64,000 bases of DNA from Halobacteriales archaeon QS_8_69_26 (lineage in GTDB: Archaea > Halobacteriota > Halobacteria > Halobacteriales > SW-7-71-33): assembly GCA_003023195.1 (NCBI GenBank), contig PXRX01000035.1, positions 94,020-158,019 of the forward strand. Direction: 5' to 3'. Shown piece by piece: positions 8,845-19,048 of this stretch. Position 1 is the first letter of the stretch, and the number at the start of each line of letters is the position of its first letter. Position numbers and translations under genes: made by a program. The notes beneath the pieces were generated by a model. The model worked only from the letters and a program-made list of their open reading frames with translations, was not told the DNA's origin and did not search any database.

Positions 8845-9990
8845 TCAGGCTTCCGTTTCGGCGTCGGGATCCGGCCCGACCCCCGACCCGGCGTCCGAGT
8901 CCGGCCCGCCTCCCGACCCGGCGTCGGTCTCGGCGACGGACGCAGGGTCGGTCCCGCCGCCGTCGGTGGCACGGGTGGCCGCGCCGTCGGTCCACCGGAG
9001 GGTGATCCCCACCCCGTCGTCGCCCCTGTCGGCGTCGATGGCGACCTCGTCCGGCGCGGGGAGGGTCGTCCCCTCACCGGCGACGGCGACTGTCAGGTCC
9101 GACCCGGCACGGATCCGCTCGCGGAGCTTCTCCAGTCGGCTCCCCAGTGCCGCCTCCGGGCGGGCGTCGCCGCCGGCGTCGGGACGGCCCGCGCCGATGA
9201 CGGGGTCGACGTCCACGTCCTCGGTCCGGTCGGTCAGGACCGCGTTCAGGACCGCCCCGAGGAGGACGACGAGACCGTTGAAGTAGAGCCACGTGACGAG
9301 GACGACCATCCCGCCGAGGACGCCGTAGTCGGTGGTGCTGGAGAACTCGACGTAGAAGCGAAACAGCGACTCCAGGAGGGTGACCCCCGCGGCGGCCAGC
9401 ACCGTTCCCGGGAGAACTTCGAGGATCCGGTGGTCCTCGTCGGGGAACACGTAGTACATCGGCAGGAACACGACCGTCAGGGCCGCGACGACGAACCCCC
9501 CGCCAAGCACGACGCCGACCGGCCCCGAGAACGTCAGTTCCCCGCGGACGGTGGCGACGGCGAGGATGGCCAGCACCACCACCACGAGCACCACCGCGCC
9601 GTCGAGTACCTGGTCCGGGAGCGTGTTGCGACGCTCGGTCTCGTAGACGTCCGAGAACGCCTGGTCCAGGCCCCGGAAGATCCGCAGGGTCGCCCACAGC
9701 AACAGCGCCAGTCCCAGGAGGGACACGCCCGAGACCTCCCGGCCCGCGCCCAGCGACTCGGTGAGGATCCGACGCCCGCCGGTCGTCAGCACCGACTCGG
9801 TCGTCGCGAGGACGGCCTCGACCAGCGTTCGCTCGCCGACCGAGTCCAGGGTCACCACCAGCAACACCATCAGCGGCAGCAGGGAGACGAACGCGTGGTA
9901 GGCGATGCTCCCGGCCATGAACGTCAGGTTCTCCCTGCGGATCTCCCGGTAGACGGCGACGGCGACGGTCTTCGCGCGGCCCGCGTCCAT
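8845..9990 (-). CDS. YihY/virulence factor BrkB family membrane protein
   Basis: MDAGRAKTVAVAVYREIRRENLTFMAGSIAYHAFVSLLPLMVLLV... Confidence 0.9.
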   Translation of the reverse strand: MDAGRAKTVAVAVYREIRRENLTFMAGSIAYHAFVSLLPLMVLLVVTLDSVGERTLVEAVLATTESVLTTGGRRILTESLGAGREVSGVSLLGLALLLWATLRIFRGLDQAFSDVYETERRNTLPDQVLDGAVVLVVVVLAILAVATVRGELTFSGPVGVVLGGGFVVAALTVVFLPMYYVFPDEDHRILEVLPGTVLAAAGVTLLESLFRFYVEFSSTTDYGVLGGMVVLVTWLYFNGLVVLLGAVLNAVLTDRTEDVDVDPVIGAGRPDAGGDARPEAALGSRLEKLRERIRAGSDLTVAVAGEGTTLPAPDEVAIDADRGDDGVGITLRWTDGAATRATDGGGTDPASVAETDAGSGGGPDSDAGSGVGPDPDAETEA

Positions 9991-10238
9991 GCCCTTACCG
10001 GTGTGGGCGGGCGGCATTACTCTGACGGGCGGGCGGCCCCGTCGTGGTCGACGGCCCCACCACCTCCGGGTCAGCTCGCCGGTCGGATCGTCCCGCGGTT
10101 CCGCCGCGGAACTCGTCGCCGCATCGGGGCGATCCCCGCCGGGCGGCGTCGTCGCGCCGGGTCGATTCCCGCGAACGCCGTCGTCGCGTCCGGTCGGTCC
10201 CCGCGGACGTTTTTGTCGTGGCGGGTCGAAGCCCGCCC

Positions 10239-10973
10239 ATGACCCTCCCCGAGGCGTTGCTCGCGACGGACGGCGTCGTCCCTGCGGTGGGTGCCGGGGG
10301 CAAGAAGTCCACGCTGTACGCCCTCGCGGACCGGATCGACCGCGCGGTCGTGACCGCGACCGTCCGGATCCCTCTCTTCGACCCGCACGTCGCGGAAGTG
10401 GCGGTGACCGAGGACCCCGTCGCGGCCGTCGAGGCGGCGGAGGACTGGCCCGTCGGCGTCGTCCCTGCCCGCGACGACCGGGACGACCGCTACCGGGGGT
10501 ACGACCCCGCCGTCGTGGACCGCCTCGCCGCCGCGGGCGTCGCGGACGCGATACTCGTGAAGGCCGACGGCGCACGGACCCGCGAGTTCAAGGCCCCGGG
10601 CGACCGCGAACCGCGGATCCCCGACCGTGCCGACACCGTCCTCCCGGTCGCCAGCGTCCACGCGGTCGGCGAACCGCTGGACGAGGGGGCCGTTCACCGC
10701 CCGGAGCGGGTCGCCGCCCTGACCGGCCTGGCCGGGGGCGAGCGGATCGAACCGGAACACGTGGCCGCGGTGCTGGCCCACGACCGGGGTGGCCGGAAGG
10801 GGGTTCCCGGGGGCGCGTCGGTCGTCCCGGTCCTGAACAAGGTGGACGACGACTCCCTGGCCGGGGTCGCCCGCGAAATCGCCGCCGGGATCCACGCCCG
10901 CGCCGACGTCCCCCGGGTCGTCCTGGCGCGGATGACCGCCGACGATCCGGTTGTGGAGGTGGTCGAGGGGTGA
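10239..10973 (+). CDS. YqeC-like protein (selenium/molybdenum hydroxylase cofactor accessory)
   Basis: MTLPEALLATDGVVPAVGAGGKKSTLYALADRI...DAILVKADGARTREFKAPGDREPRIP...; next to mobA. Confidence 0.8.
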   Translation: MTLPEALLATDGVVPAVGAGGKKSTLYALADRIDRAVVTATVRIPLFDPHVAEVAVTEDPVAAVEAAEDWPVGVVPARDDRDDRYRGYDPAVVDRLAAAGVADAILVKADGARTREFKAPGDREPRIPDRADTVLPVASVHAVGEPLDEGAVHRPERVAALTGLAGGERIEPEHVAAVLAHDRGGRKGVPGGASVVPVLNKVDDDSLAGVAREIAAGIHARADVPRVVLARMTADDPVVEVVEG

Positions 10974-10998
10974 TCCGGTTGTGGAGGTGGTCGAGGGC
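10944..10998. repeat. 28-bp-spaced tandem duplication GATCCGGTTGTGGAGGTGGTCGAGGG x2
   Basis: Direct reading; copy 1 is coding, copy 2 begins at the stop codon of the yqeC-like gene. Confidence 0.95.
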
Positions 10999-11025
10999 TC
11001 TTCCGGTGGTCGAGATGACCGAAAA

Positions 11026-11634
11026 CTAGAGCCGGTCCGCCGCCGCCTCGAACTCCTCGCGGGTGTTGAGGTTCTCGAAGCTCTCGACGGCGGCGTGTTC
11101 GCGGACCTCCGCTTCCTCGACGACGGCGTAGTCCAGGTCCGAGAGGGCGGCGACGATCCGACCGTCGTCCCGGGCGAGGGCGGCCGCGCAGGCGTCGGCC
11201 ATCCGGTCGGCGCGGTAGACCGCCTGGGTGGTCTGGAACCAGCCGTCGGACAGGCGCGGAACCGCGCCGTCCCGACCCTCGGCCCGGTCGAACAGGTACT
11301 CGACGAGGGCGGGGTCGACGAACGGCATGTCGCAGGCGACCACGAGGGCGTACGCCGAGTCGACGGCCCGCAGTCCGTCGCGGATGCCGGCCATCGGCCC
11401 CGCGTCCGGAGTCTCGTCCTCCGCGACGGTGACCGGGAGCGGGTACCCCGACAGGGCGTCGGTGATCGGTTCCACCTGGTCGGCCCGGCAGTTCACGACC
11501 AGGCGGTCGACCGGTCCCGCGAGGCGGTCGGCGACCCGCCGGATCGCCGGGGTCCCGGCGAGGTCTGCCACGGCCTTGTCCCCCTCGCCGAACCGGGTCG
11601 AGCGACCGCCGGCGAGGACTACGGCCTCGGGCAT
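11026..11634 (-). CDS. mobA: Molybdenum cofactor guanylyltransferase
   Basis: MPEAVVLAGGRSTRFGEGDKAVADLAGTPAIRRV...VACDMPFVDPALVEYL. Confidence 0.92.
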   Translation of the reverse strand: MPEAVVLAGGRSTRFGEGDKAVADLAGTPAIRRVADRLAGPVDRLVVNCRADQVEPITDALSGYPLPVTVAEDETPDAGPMAGIRDGLRAVDSAYALVVACDMPFVDPALVEYLFDRAEGRDGAVPRLSDGWFQTTQAVYRADRMADACAAALARDDGRIVAALSDLDYAVVEEAEVREHAAVESFENLNTREEFEAAADRL

Positions 11635-11709
11635 GGCCGGCGGTAGGCACGGGATCCGGAAGTCGGTTGCGGGCCCCGTCGGCCACCGTTCCGATCGGAG
11701 CGGTAGTTT

Positions 11710-11727
11710 TACAGTAAAATTACGGTA
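11710..11727. promoter_or_regulatory. Dispersed palindrome, site 2: TACAGTAAAATTACGGTA
   Basis: Between divergent mobA and moaA. Confidence 0.75.
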
Positions 11728-11923
11728 AGCGGATACCCGGGCGCGTTGCATCGTATTGCCCCGGATCGATCCGGGGCCGTCCCGAACCCGAGCCGATCCG
11801 GGGATTCCAGTCGGGTTTGTAAGGGATCACGGGCGCGTTTCCCCCGCTGGCGTAACTGGGTCCGGTTACGCGCGGCCGGATCCCGGCCGCCATTTTAAGT
11901 TCGCCCGGTTGTTCCTCCCGTGT

Positions 11924-12898
11924 ATGCTCGTCGACCAGTTCGGGCGTGAGGTGACGGGCGTCCGCGTCTCGCTGACGGACAGGTGTAACTTCGACTGCGT
12001 CTACTGTCACAACGAGGGGCTGGGCGACACCAGGGGCCCGATGGAGCCACGGGACCACGAGATGGACGCCGACGACGTGGTCCGGTTCCTCGAGGTGGCC
12101 CGCGAGTTCGACGTCGACTCGGTGAAGTTCACCGGCGGCGAACCCATGCTCCGGGACGACCTGGAGGAGATCGTCCGCCGGACGCCCGACGGGATGGAGA
12201 CGTCGATGACGACCAACGGCACGTTCCTCCCCGGCCGCGCCCCCGACCTGGTCGACGCCGGCCTCGAACGGGTCAACGTCTCCCAGGACGCCCTTGAACC
12301 CGAGGCCTTCGCCGAGATCACGAAGTCCGGGGCCTACGACCGGGTCATGGAGGGCGTCGAGGCCGCCCTCGACGCCGGCCTCGCGCCGGTCAAGTTGAAC
12401 ATGGTGGTGTTCACGCACACCGCCGGCTACGTCGAGGGGATGGTCGAACACGTCGCCGAGAACGACGGGCTCCAGCTACAACTGATCGAGTTCATGCCCG
12501 AACTGGTCGGCAAGCCCGAGTGGTCGATCGACATCGGGCGGGTCCACGACTGGCTGGAGGAAAAGGCCGAGGGCGTCGAACACCGCGAGATGCACGACCG
12601 CCGGCGCTACTGGATCGGCGGCGGCCCCGGCGAGGGCGGCATGGTCGAGATCGTCGACCCCGTCGAGAACGAGGACTTTTGCGCCAACTGTCACCGCGTG
12701 CGCGTCACCCACGAGGGCTACCTGAAGGGCTGTCTCAACCGCAACGACGACCTCCGGTCGATGGGCGAGATGACCAAGCCCGAGATCCGCGAGGCCTTCC
12801 GCGAGGTGGTCCACAACCGCGTCCCCTACTACGGCGAGTACATGGTCCGGGACGACGAGGGCGAGTGGGTGATCAACGAGGACTACATCGGGGCCTGA
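11924..12898 (+). CDS. moaA: GTP 3',8-cyclase MoaA
   Basis: [32 protein letters not shown] radical SAM motif; C-terminal CxxC...C cluster. Confidence 0.95.
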   Translation: MLVDQFGREVTGVRVSLTDRCNFDCVYCHNEGLGDTRGPMEPRDHEMDADDVVRFLEVAREFDVDSVKFTGGEPMLRDDLEEIVRRTPDGMETSMTTNGTFLPGRAPDLVDAGLERVNVSQDALEPEAFAEITKSGAYDRVMEGVEAALDAGLAPVKLNMVVFTHTAGYVEGMVEHVAENDGLQLQLIEFMPELVGKPEWSIDIGRVHDWLEEKAEGVEHREMHDRRRYWIGGGPGEGGMVEIVDPVENEDFCANCHRVRVTHEGYLKGCLNRNDDLRSMGEMTKPEIREAFREVVHNRVPYYGEYMVRDDEGEWVINEDYIGA

Positions 12899-13277
12899 CC
12901 GTTCCGGCACCCGCGACCCTTTCCCCGCCCGAGACCCCTTTCCGCGATCCGTACCCTTACCCCGCCGCGTCCGAGAATAGGTGCATGGACCGACCAGCAC
13001 ACCGGGGGGCGACCGTCCGCTCCCACCGATCGCCCGGGGATCGGCCGGGGGCGACTCCGCCAGAAGTCGGCCCGCCGACGTTCGGTCCCGGCCCCGGCGG
13101 GCGGCCGGCACACCTCCGTGCCGGCCGCCGGAGCCCGGGGGAGGGCAGGCCCCCACTCCCGGGAGATCCCCCACGAGTCGAACCGGGAGGATCCGGCGAC
13201 GGGCGTTCCCGGTCTCGTCCTCGGTTTCGATCGCCGTTTCGTTCCCGGATCCTTCCGCACCGACTTCGACCCCCGAG

Positions 13278-14042
13278 TCAACGCATCAGTTCGCCGCCGT
13301 TGACGTTCAGCGTCTCGCCGGTGACGAAGCCGGCGTCCCGCAGGTAGGCGACGGCGTCGGCGATGTCCTCGACCCGTCCGTACCGGTCGACGGGGATCTC
13401 CGCCAGTTCCTTCTCCTTCTCCTCGTTCGTGCGGTCGGCGGTCATGTCCGTCTCGACGTGGCCGGGGGCGACGGCGTTGACCCGGACGTCGGGCGCGAAG
13501 TCCCGGGCGTGGCTCTTGGTCAGCGAGAGGAGCGCCCCCTTCGACCCGGCGTAGTGGCACTCGATCGGTGCGCCGGTGAACGCGAGGATGGAGGAGACGT
13601 TGGTGACCGAGGGCCCGGGATCCCGCCCCGAGGCTCCGTCACCGCCGGCCGCTTCGGCGGCGGCTTCGAGTTCGGGGAGGGCGGCCTTCGTGCAGTTGAA
13701 CGCCGAGTTGACGTTGATGTCCATCACCCGGTCGAAGTCCGCGGGGTCGAGGTCGGCGGTGTAGACGTGCTGGTCGATCCCCGCGTTGTTGACGAGGTGG
13801 TCGACGCCGCCGAACGCCTCGACGGCGGCCTCGACCAGCGACTCGGCCCCGGCGTACTCGGAGACGTCGGCCTCCCGGACGACGGCCTCCTGGCCCGCAT
13901 CCCGTACGGCGGCGGCCGTCCCCTCGGCCGCGTCCGCGCTGGTGTTGTAGTTGACGACGACGTCGTAGCCGTCCGCGGCGAACCGCTCCGCGATCGCGGC
14001 GCCGATCCCGCGGGACGATCCGGTGACGATGGCTGCTGGCAT
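13278..14042 (-). CDS. SDR family oxidoreductase (3-oxoacyl-ACP reductase-like)
   Basis: MPAAIVTGSSRGIGAAIAERFAADGYDVVVNY...; YAGSK catalytic motif. Confidence 0.9.
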   Translation of the reverse strand: MPAAIVTGSSRGIGAAIAERFAADGYDVVVNYNTSADAAEGTAAAVRDAGQEAVVREADVSEYAGAESLVEAAVEAFGGVDHLVNNAGIDQHVYTADLDPADFDRVMDINVNSAFNCTKAALPELEAAAEAAGGDGASGRDPGPSVTNVSSILAFTGAPIECHYAGSKGALLSLTKSHARDFAPDVRVNAVAPGHVETDMTADRTNEEKEKELAEIPVDRYGRVEDIADAVAYLRDAGFVTGETLNVNGGELMR

Positions 14043-14204
14043 CGCCCGAAGGTAGGGAGTGGGACACTTGGGCGTTTCCCGGGGTCCCTCGCTCGCGGGC
14101 GCGTCTCGGCCCATCGGTCGCGTGCCGTGCCGGTGGCTCCCACACTCACGGGAGAGTTTTTACCCGGCGGGGCGAGACCCCACCAACGTCGGCGGTGACG
14201 ATCC

Positions 14205-15593
14205 GTGTCGAGCGAACCACACGAGGAGGGGCTGGCGGACTACCTCCGGGTCGCGGTCCGAGGGATCCTCGGCGACCCGGACCTGCGGACCCTCTACGCC
14301 GTCTACCTGTTGCTGTTCGTCGTCGCGGAACTCTACCGGCAGGCGCTCCCGCTGTACTTCCGGGCGCTGGGGATACCGATCGCGGTCCTGGGGCTGGGCA
14401 AGTCGGTCGCGACGGCCCTGGAGGTGCTCGCCTCCCCGGCCTTCGGCGTGGCGGCCGACGAGTACGACCGGTTCGCGATGGCGGCGGTCGCCGGCCTCGT
14501 CCTGGCGGGCGCGTTCGCGCTCCTGGGGGTCGCCGCCACGCCCGCCGCCCTGGTGGCGCTGATGGCGCTGATAGCCGTCACGCGCCTGGCGCTGAACAAC
14601 GCCGCCACGCCGGCGGTCGACGAGGCCCTCGACGGGGAGTTCGCCGGCATCGGCTGGGGGATCCGTGACGTCTCGATATACGGGGGTGCCGCGCTGGGCC
14701 TCGCATTGGGCGGGGTCGTCAGTTCGGTCCTCCCGTCGGTCCGGTTCGCCTTCTTCGCGCTGGTGCCGGTCCTGCTCCTGACGACCGCGCTCCTGTGGCG
14801 AAACCGGGACGGCGTCGACCGGGAGGGATCCGGGGACGGCGAAACCGGTGGGGCCGGCGACGACGCCCCCGAGGGATCCGAGAGCGGTGCGGCCGAGGGA
14901 TCCGACGACGGGACCCCCGGGGGATCCGGGAGCAACGAGGCCGAGGGGCCCGGCGACGGCGAGGCCGACGACCGGGAGGGATCGTCGCCCGGTGGCGATC
15001 GCTCCCCCCTCGACCGTGTGCGGTCGGGCCTCCGGCCGTCGGTCCCGGACCTGCCGAACCCGCCGGTGCTGGCCCGCTTTCTCGCCATCACCCTCCTCTC
15101 GAACGGGGGGATGGGGATGACCGTCTTCCTGTTGCCGGTGCTGGCGGTCGACCTGGGGATCGGTGCGGGCGAGTTCCTCTTCCTGTTCTCGGGGTCGTTC
15201 GCGGTCAGTGCCCCGCTGAGCGTGCTGGGTGGCGTGGCCGCCGACCGGTTCGACCGGAAGTACCTCTACGTCGGTAACTTCCTCGCCGAGACGCTGATGC
15301 TCGCGGCCTTCGCCGTCGCCTCGTCCGTGCCGCTGTTCGTCGTCGGGACCGCGCTGTACGTCGTCCAGACGACCTTCGAGCCAGCCGTGGCCACCTTCTT
15401 CTTCGACTCGTTCGACGAGGACGTCGCCGGCACCGCCTGGGGGATAACCGGCACGGCCTCGAAGGCCGCGGGCGTCGCCGCCCCGGTCGGCGGGGCGGTC
15501 CTCTACGAACTGGACCCGGCGTTCGCGTTCGCCGCCGGGGCCGTCCTGCTGGCCGGGGCGACGCTGGTGGCGCTGACGCTCCCCCGACCGTGA
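14205..15593 (+). CDS. MFS transporter with Gly/Glu/Asp-rich central loop
   Basis: 12-TM pattern, GTG start, low-complexity loop EGSGDGETGGAGDDAPEGSESGAAEGSDDGTPGGSG... Confidence 0.88.
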   Translation: MSSEPHEEGLADYLRVAVRGILGDPDLRTLYAVYLLLFVVAELYRQALPLYFRALGIPIAVLGLGKSVATALEVLASPAFGVAADEYDRFAMAAVAGLVLAGAFALLGVAATPAALVALMALIAVTRLALNNAATPAVDEALDGEFAGIGWGIRDVSIYGGAALGLALGGVVSSVLPSVRFAFFALVPVLLLTTALLWRNRDGVDREGSGDGETGGAGDDAPEGSESGAAEGSDDGTPGGSGSNEAEGPGDGEADDREGSSPGGDRSPLDRVRSGLRPSVPDLPNPPVLARFLAITLLSNGGMGMTVFLLPVLAVDLGIGAGEFLFLFSGSFAVSAPLSVLGGVAADRFDRKYLYVGNFLAETLMLAAFAVASSVPLFVVGTALYVVQTTFEPAVATFFFDSFDEDVAGTAWGITGTASKAAGVAAPVGGAVLYELDPAFAFAAGAVLLAGATLVALTLPRP

Positions 15594-15674
15594 TCGCGGC
15601 TGATAGGTCTCCGCCGCGACCGCCCCCGAACGGGCACACGATTTTTGGTAGTCGGTCGCCACACGGTAACAAGG

Positions 15675-17720
15675 ATGGACATCGACGAGGACCGGTACGA
15701 CGACGCCATCGCCGAACAGCTCCGCCAGGAGCACGAGTACGATGGGGACCTGGATCCGGACCAGCCGATCCCCGACACCTTCGAGTCGACGGTCGAACGG
15801 TTCCCGGACCGACCCGCCCAGAAGTACAAGGGCGGGATCTACGACCGGTCGCTCGCGGCGGTGGGCGCCATCGACCCGGCGCCCGACGGCGGGTACGCCA
15901 CGCTGACCTACGAGGAGATGGCCGACGTGGTCCGGAAGCTCGCGGTCGGGTTCCGGTCGCTCGGGGTCGGCTCCGGCGACAGGGTCGGTATCTTCGCCGG
16001 GACGCGCATGGAGTGGGCCCAGAGCGACTTCGCCCTCCTGGCGACGGGTGGGATCGTCACCACGGTCTACAAGTCGTCCTCGCCCCAGCAGGTGCAGTAC
16101 CTGCTCGACGACCCCGGGGCGATGGGCGTGGTCGTCCGGGACCAGGAACTCCTCGAACGGGTGCTGGAGGTGTACGACGCCGTCGACCTGCGGTTCGCCG
16201 TCGTCATGGACGAGATAGACGACCGGTACCGCGAACGGGACGGGATCTACACCCTCGGGACGGTCTACGAGGAGGGCGCGAAGCGCTACGAGGAGTCGGT
16301 CTACGAGTCGATGGTCGAGGACGTCGACGCCGAGGACCTCGCGACGCTGGTGTACACGAGCGGAACGACCGGCCGGCCGAAGGGGGTCCGGCTGACCCAC
16401 CGGAACCTCCAGTCGCTGAACGTCCAGGGGATGAAGCGGGTCGGCCCCCGTCCCGGGCGGCCCGACGACGCGGCGACGGTCGACGAGACCACCCAGACGG
16501 TGTCGTACCTCCCGCTGGCGCACATCTTCGAGCGGACGGTCGGGAGCTACCTGCTCTTTTCCGCCGGGGCGTGCGTGGCCTACGCCGAGAGCGTCGACAC
16601 CCTCACGGAGGACTTCCAGGCCATCCAGCCGACCATGGCGACGTCGGTGCCGCGGGTGTACGAGAAGATATACGACGCCATCCGAAAGGACGCCCGGGAG
16701 ACCACCGTCGCCGGCCTCGACGTCGGGGAACGGATCTTCGAGTGGGCCGCCGAGGTCGGGCGGCGCTACGAGCGCGAGTCCGCGCCACCGCTGGGCCTCA
16801 GGGCCCGGATGTTCCTGGCGGACAAACTCGTGTTCTCGGACGTCCGGGACGCTCTGGGTGGAAACATCGAGATGCTCGTCTCCGGCGGCGGGACCCTCTC
16901 GAAGGAGCTGTGTACCCTCTACCACGGCATGGGCCTGCCGATCTACGAGGGGTACGGCCTCACCGAGACCGCCGCCGGGACGACGTTCAACACCCCGGAG
17001 AACTACAAGAGCGGGACCATCGGGATCCCGATCGCCGACGTCGACCTCAGGATCGACCGGTCGGTGGTCCCGGAGGGGCAGTTCGACGACGCCCTCGGGG
17101 AGTTCGGCGAACTGCTGGTGAAGGGGCCGAACGTCACCGACGGCTACTGGAACATGCCCGAGAAGACCGACGAGGCGTTCACCGACGACGGCTACTTCCG
17201 GACCGGCGACATCGTCCAGTGGCGGCCCGACGGCTACCTCGTGTTCCGGGAGCGCTCGAAGCAGATCCTCGTCCTCTCGACGGGCAAGAACGTCGCCCCA
17301 TCGCCCATCGAGGACGGCTTCTCCGAGAGCGAGGTCGTCGAGCAGTGCATGGTCATCGGGGACGGCGAGAAGTTCGTCGGGGCACTGGTCGTTCCGGGGT
17401 TCGACCACCTCAGGACGGTCCTCCGCGACGAGGGCGTCGAGCCACCCGCCGACGACGCGGCCCTGATCGAACACGACCGGGTCCGGGAACTCGTCGCGGC
17501 GGAGGTCGAACGGATCAACGAGGGGTTCGAACCCCACGAACGGATCAAGCAGTTCGGGCTCGTCCCGGAGGAGTGGACCGAGGAGAACGAGATGCTCACG
17601 CCCTCGAAGAAGAAAAAGCGCCGCGACATCCTCGACGAGTATCACGAACTGGTGGCCGACATCTACCGCGAGGAGGCCGGCGACGACGCGACGAGCCCCG
17701 ACCCGGAACCCGCCGAGTAA
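15675..17720 (+). CDS. Long-chain acyl-CoA synthetase (AMP-dependent)
   Basis: LVYTSGTTGRPKGVRLTHRN, GYGLTETAAGTTFN, YFRTGDIVQWRPDGYLVFRERSK motifs. Confidence 0.94.
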   Translation: MDIDEDRYDDAIAEQLRQEHEYDGDLDPDQPIPDTFESTVERFPDRPAQKYKGGIYDRSLAAVGAIDPAPDGGYATLTYEEMADVVRKLAVGFRSLGVGSGDRVGIFAGTRMEWAQSDFALLATGGIVTTVYKSSSPQQVQYLLDDPGAMGVVVRDQELLERVLEVYDAVDLRFAVVMDEIDDRYRERDGIYTLGTVYEEGAKRYEESVYESMVEDVDAEDLATLVYTSGTTGRPKGVRLTHRNLQSLNVQGMKRVGPRPGRPDDAATVDETTQTVSYLPLAHIFERTVGSYLLFSAGACVAYAESVDTLTEDFQAIQPTMATSVPRVYEKIYDAIRKDARETTVAGLDVGERIFEWAAEVGRRYERESAPPLGLRARMFLADKLVFSDVRDALGGNIEMLVSGGGTLSKELCTLYHGMGLPIYEGYGLTETAAGTTFNTPENYKSGTIGIPIADVDLRIDRSVVPEGQFDDALGEFGELLVKGPNVTDGYWNMPEKTDEAFTDDGYFRTGDIVQWRPDGYLVFRERSKQILVLSTGKNVAPSPIEDGFSESEVVEQCMVIGDGEKFVGALVVPGFDHLRTVLRDEGVEPPADDAALIEHDRVRELVAAEVERINEGFEPHERIKQFGLVPEEWTEENEMLTPSKKKKRRDILDEYHELVADIYREEAGDDATSPDPEPAE

Positions 17721-17767
17721 TCTCCACCGTGTCCGGCGGTTCTTCGGGAAACGCACGGGAGCGAGGT

Positions 17768-18055
17768 TCAGGGCCGCCGGTAGACGTACTCGCCGTCCCC
17801 GGTGCGCACCCGCACCGCGTCGTCGTCGAACGCGAGGGCCTCGGCGCATCCCTCGAACTCGTGGAGGGGCATCCCGCCCTCGACCCGACCCTCGCGGGTG
17901 ACGGTGAACCGCGTGGATCCGCCGAAGTCGCAGGTCGCGGCCTCGACGCCCTCCCGCTCCTCCTCGCGGAACTCGCCGCGGTCGCCACACCACGCCGCCA
18001 GTTCGCGACGGACCCTCGCCCAGTCGTCGACCGGGACCGGTTCGTGGTCGGTCAC
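17768..18055 (-). CDS. Hypothetical haloarchaeal protein
   Basis: MTDHEPVPVDDWARVRRELAAWCGDRG... acidic, plausible codon use. Confidence 0.65.
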   Translation of the reverse strand: MTDHEPVPVDDWARVRRELAAWCGDRGEFREEEREGVEAATCDFGGSTRFTVTREGRVEGGMPLHEFEGCAEALAFDDDAVRVRTGDGEYVYRRP

Positions 18056-18127
18056 GTCGGGGGATCGGTCCGCCGCGGAGGTAGTTCTGGCGCTCGGGCC
18101 CCGGTTCCCGTCCCCCGGGACCCGGCG

Positions 18128-18235
18128 CGGGTTGCCAGTCCCGGTCCGATTCCGGCCCCGGCTCCGTGCCCCGGTGTGGGTTGCCAGTCCCGGTCCGATT
18201 CCGGCCCCGGCCCCGGCTCCGTGTCCCGGTGCGGG
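18128..18235. repeat. Imperfect ~49-bp tandem duplication (GGGTTGCCAGTCCCGGTCCGATTCCGGCCCCGGCTCCGTG...)
   Basis: Direct reading. Confidence 0.85.
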
Positions 18236-18384
18236 TCGCCCCCGGCCCCGGTTGCGATCCCCTCACGTGGTCGGCGTTCCTGCCGGGGACGTACCGTTGC
18301 CCTTAAATATTCGACCGCGATAGGAACGGGTGCTACGCTGCAGGGGTGTACGCCCCGAGTCCGGGAGGGCGAGAGTACGCGCGT

Positions 18385-18469
18385 GTCGTGGTAGCCAAGC
18401 CTGGCCCAAGGCGCAGGGTTGCTAACTCTGTGGCGTCAAGCCTCCGGGGTTCGAATCCCCGCCACGACG
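18385..18469 (+). tRNA. tRNA-Ser (GCT)
   Basis: GTCGTGG/CCACGAC acceptor; anticodon stem CAGGG/CTCTG, loop TTGCTAA; long variable arm; T arm CGGGG TTCGAAT CCCCG. Confidence 0.95.
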
Positions 18470-18529
18470 CTGTGCGGATCGGCCGAGGGGGACCGTGCAG
18501 TTTCCCCCACAGACCACACCACACAACGC

Positions 18530-19048
18530 ATGAGCACGGAAGAACCACCCGACGAAGGCGAGGACGAGGACATCCGGTACTTCGTCCGGATCGGCCAGAC
18601 CGACCTGGACGGGACCAAGTCCGTCGAGCGCTCGCTGTCCGAGATGAACGGCATCGGGCGACGAACCGCCCGACTGATCGCCGACGAGATCGGCGTCGAC
18701 CGCCGGGAACTGCTCGGCAAACTCGACGAGGACCGGATCGACGAACTGGTCGAACTGGTACAGTCCTACGACGAATCGGTACCCGACTGGCTGACGAACC
18801 GCCGGAACGACTTCTACTCCGGCGAGACGAGTCACGAGGTCGGTAACGAACTGACGATGACCCGCCAGCAGGACATCAACCGCATGAAGATGATAGACTC
18901 CTACAAGGGCGTCCGCCACAAGCGCGGCCAGAAGGTCCGCGGCCAGCGGACGAAGTCCACCGGCCGGACCGAGGGGACCGTCGGCGTCAACGTCGAACGG
19001 ATCCGCGAGGAGGCCGAGGAAGAAGCAGCAGAAGGGGAGGATGAGTGA
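18530..19048 (+). CDS. rps13: 30S ribosomal protein S13
   Basis: DIRYFVRIGQTDLDGTKSVERSLSEMNGIGRRTARLIADEIGV...GVRHKRGQKVRGQRTKSTGRT. Confidence 0.97.
   Translation: MSTEEPPDEGEDEDIRYFVRIGQTDLDGTKSVERSLSEMNGIGRRTARLIADEIGVDRRELLGKLDEDRIDELVELVQSYDESVPDWLTNRRNDFYSGETSHEVGNELTMTRQQDINRMKMIDSYKGVRHKRGQKVRGQRTKSTGRTEGTVGVNVERIREEAEEEAAEGEDE

Noticed and set aside
14160-18266. 1368-aa minus-strand ORF
   Set aside because: Antisense to the convincing MFS and acyl-CoA synthetase genes; low-complexity Arg/Gly/Asp composition typical of GC-rich shadow frames.
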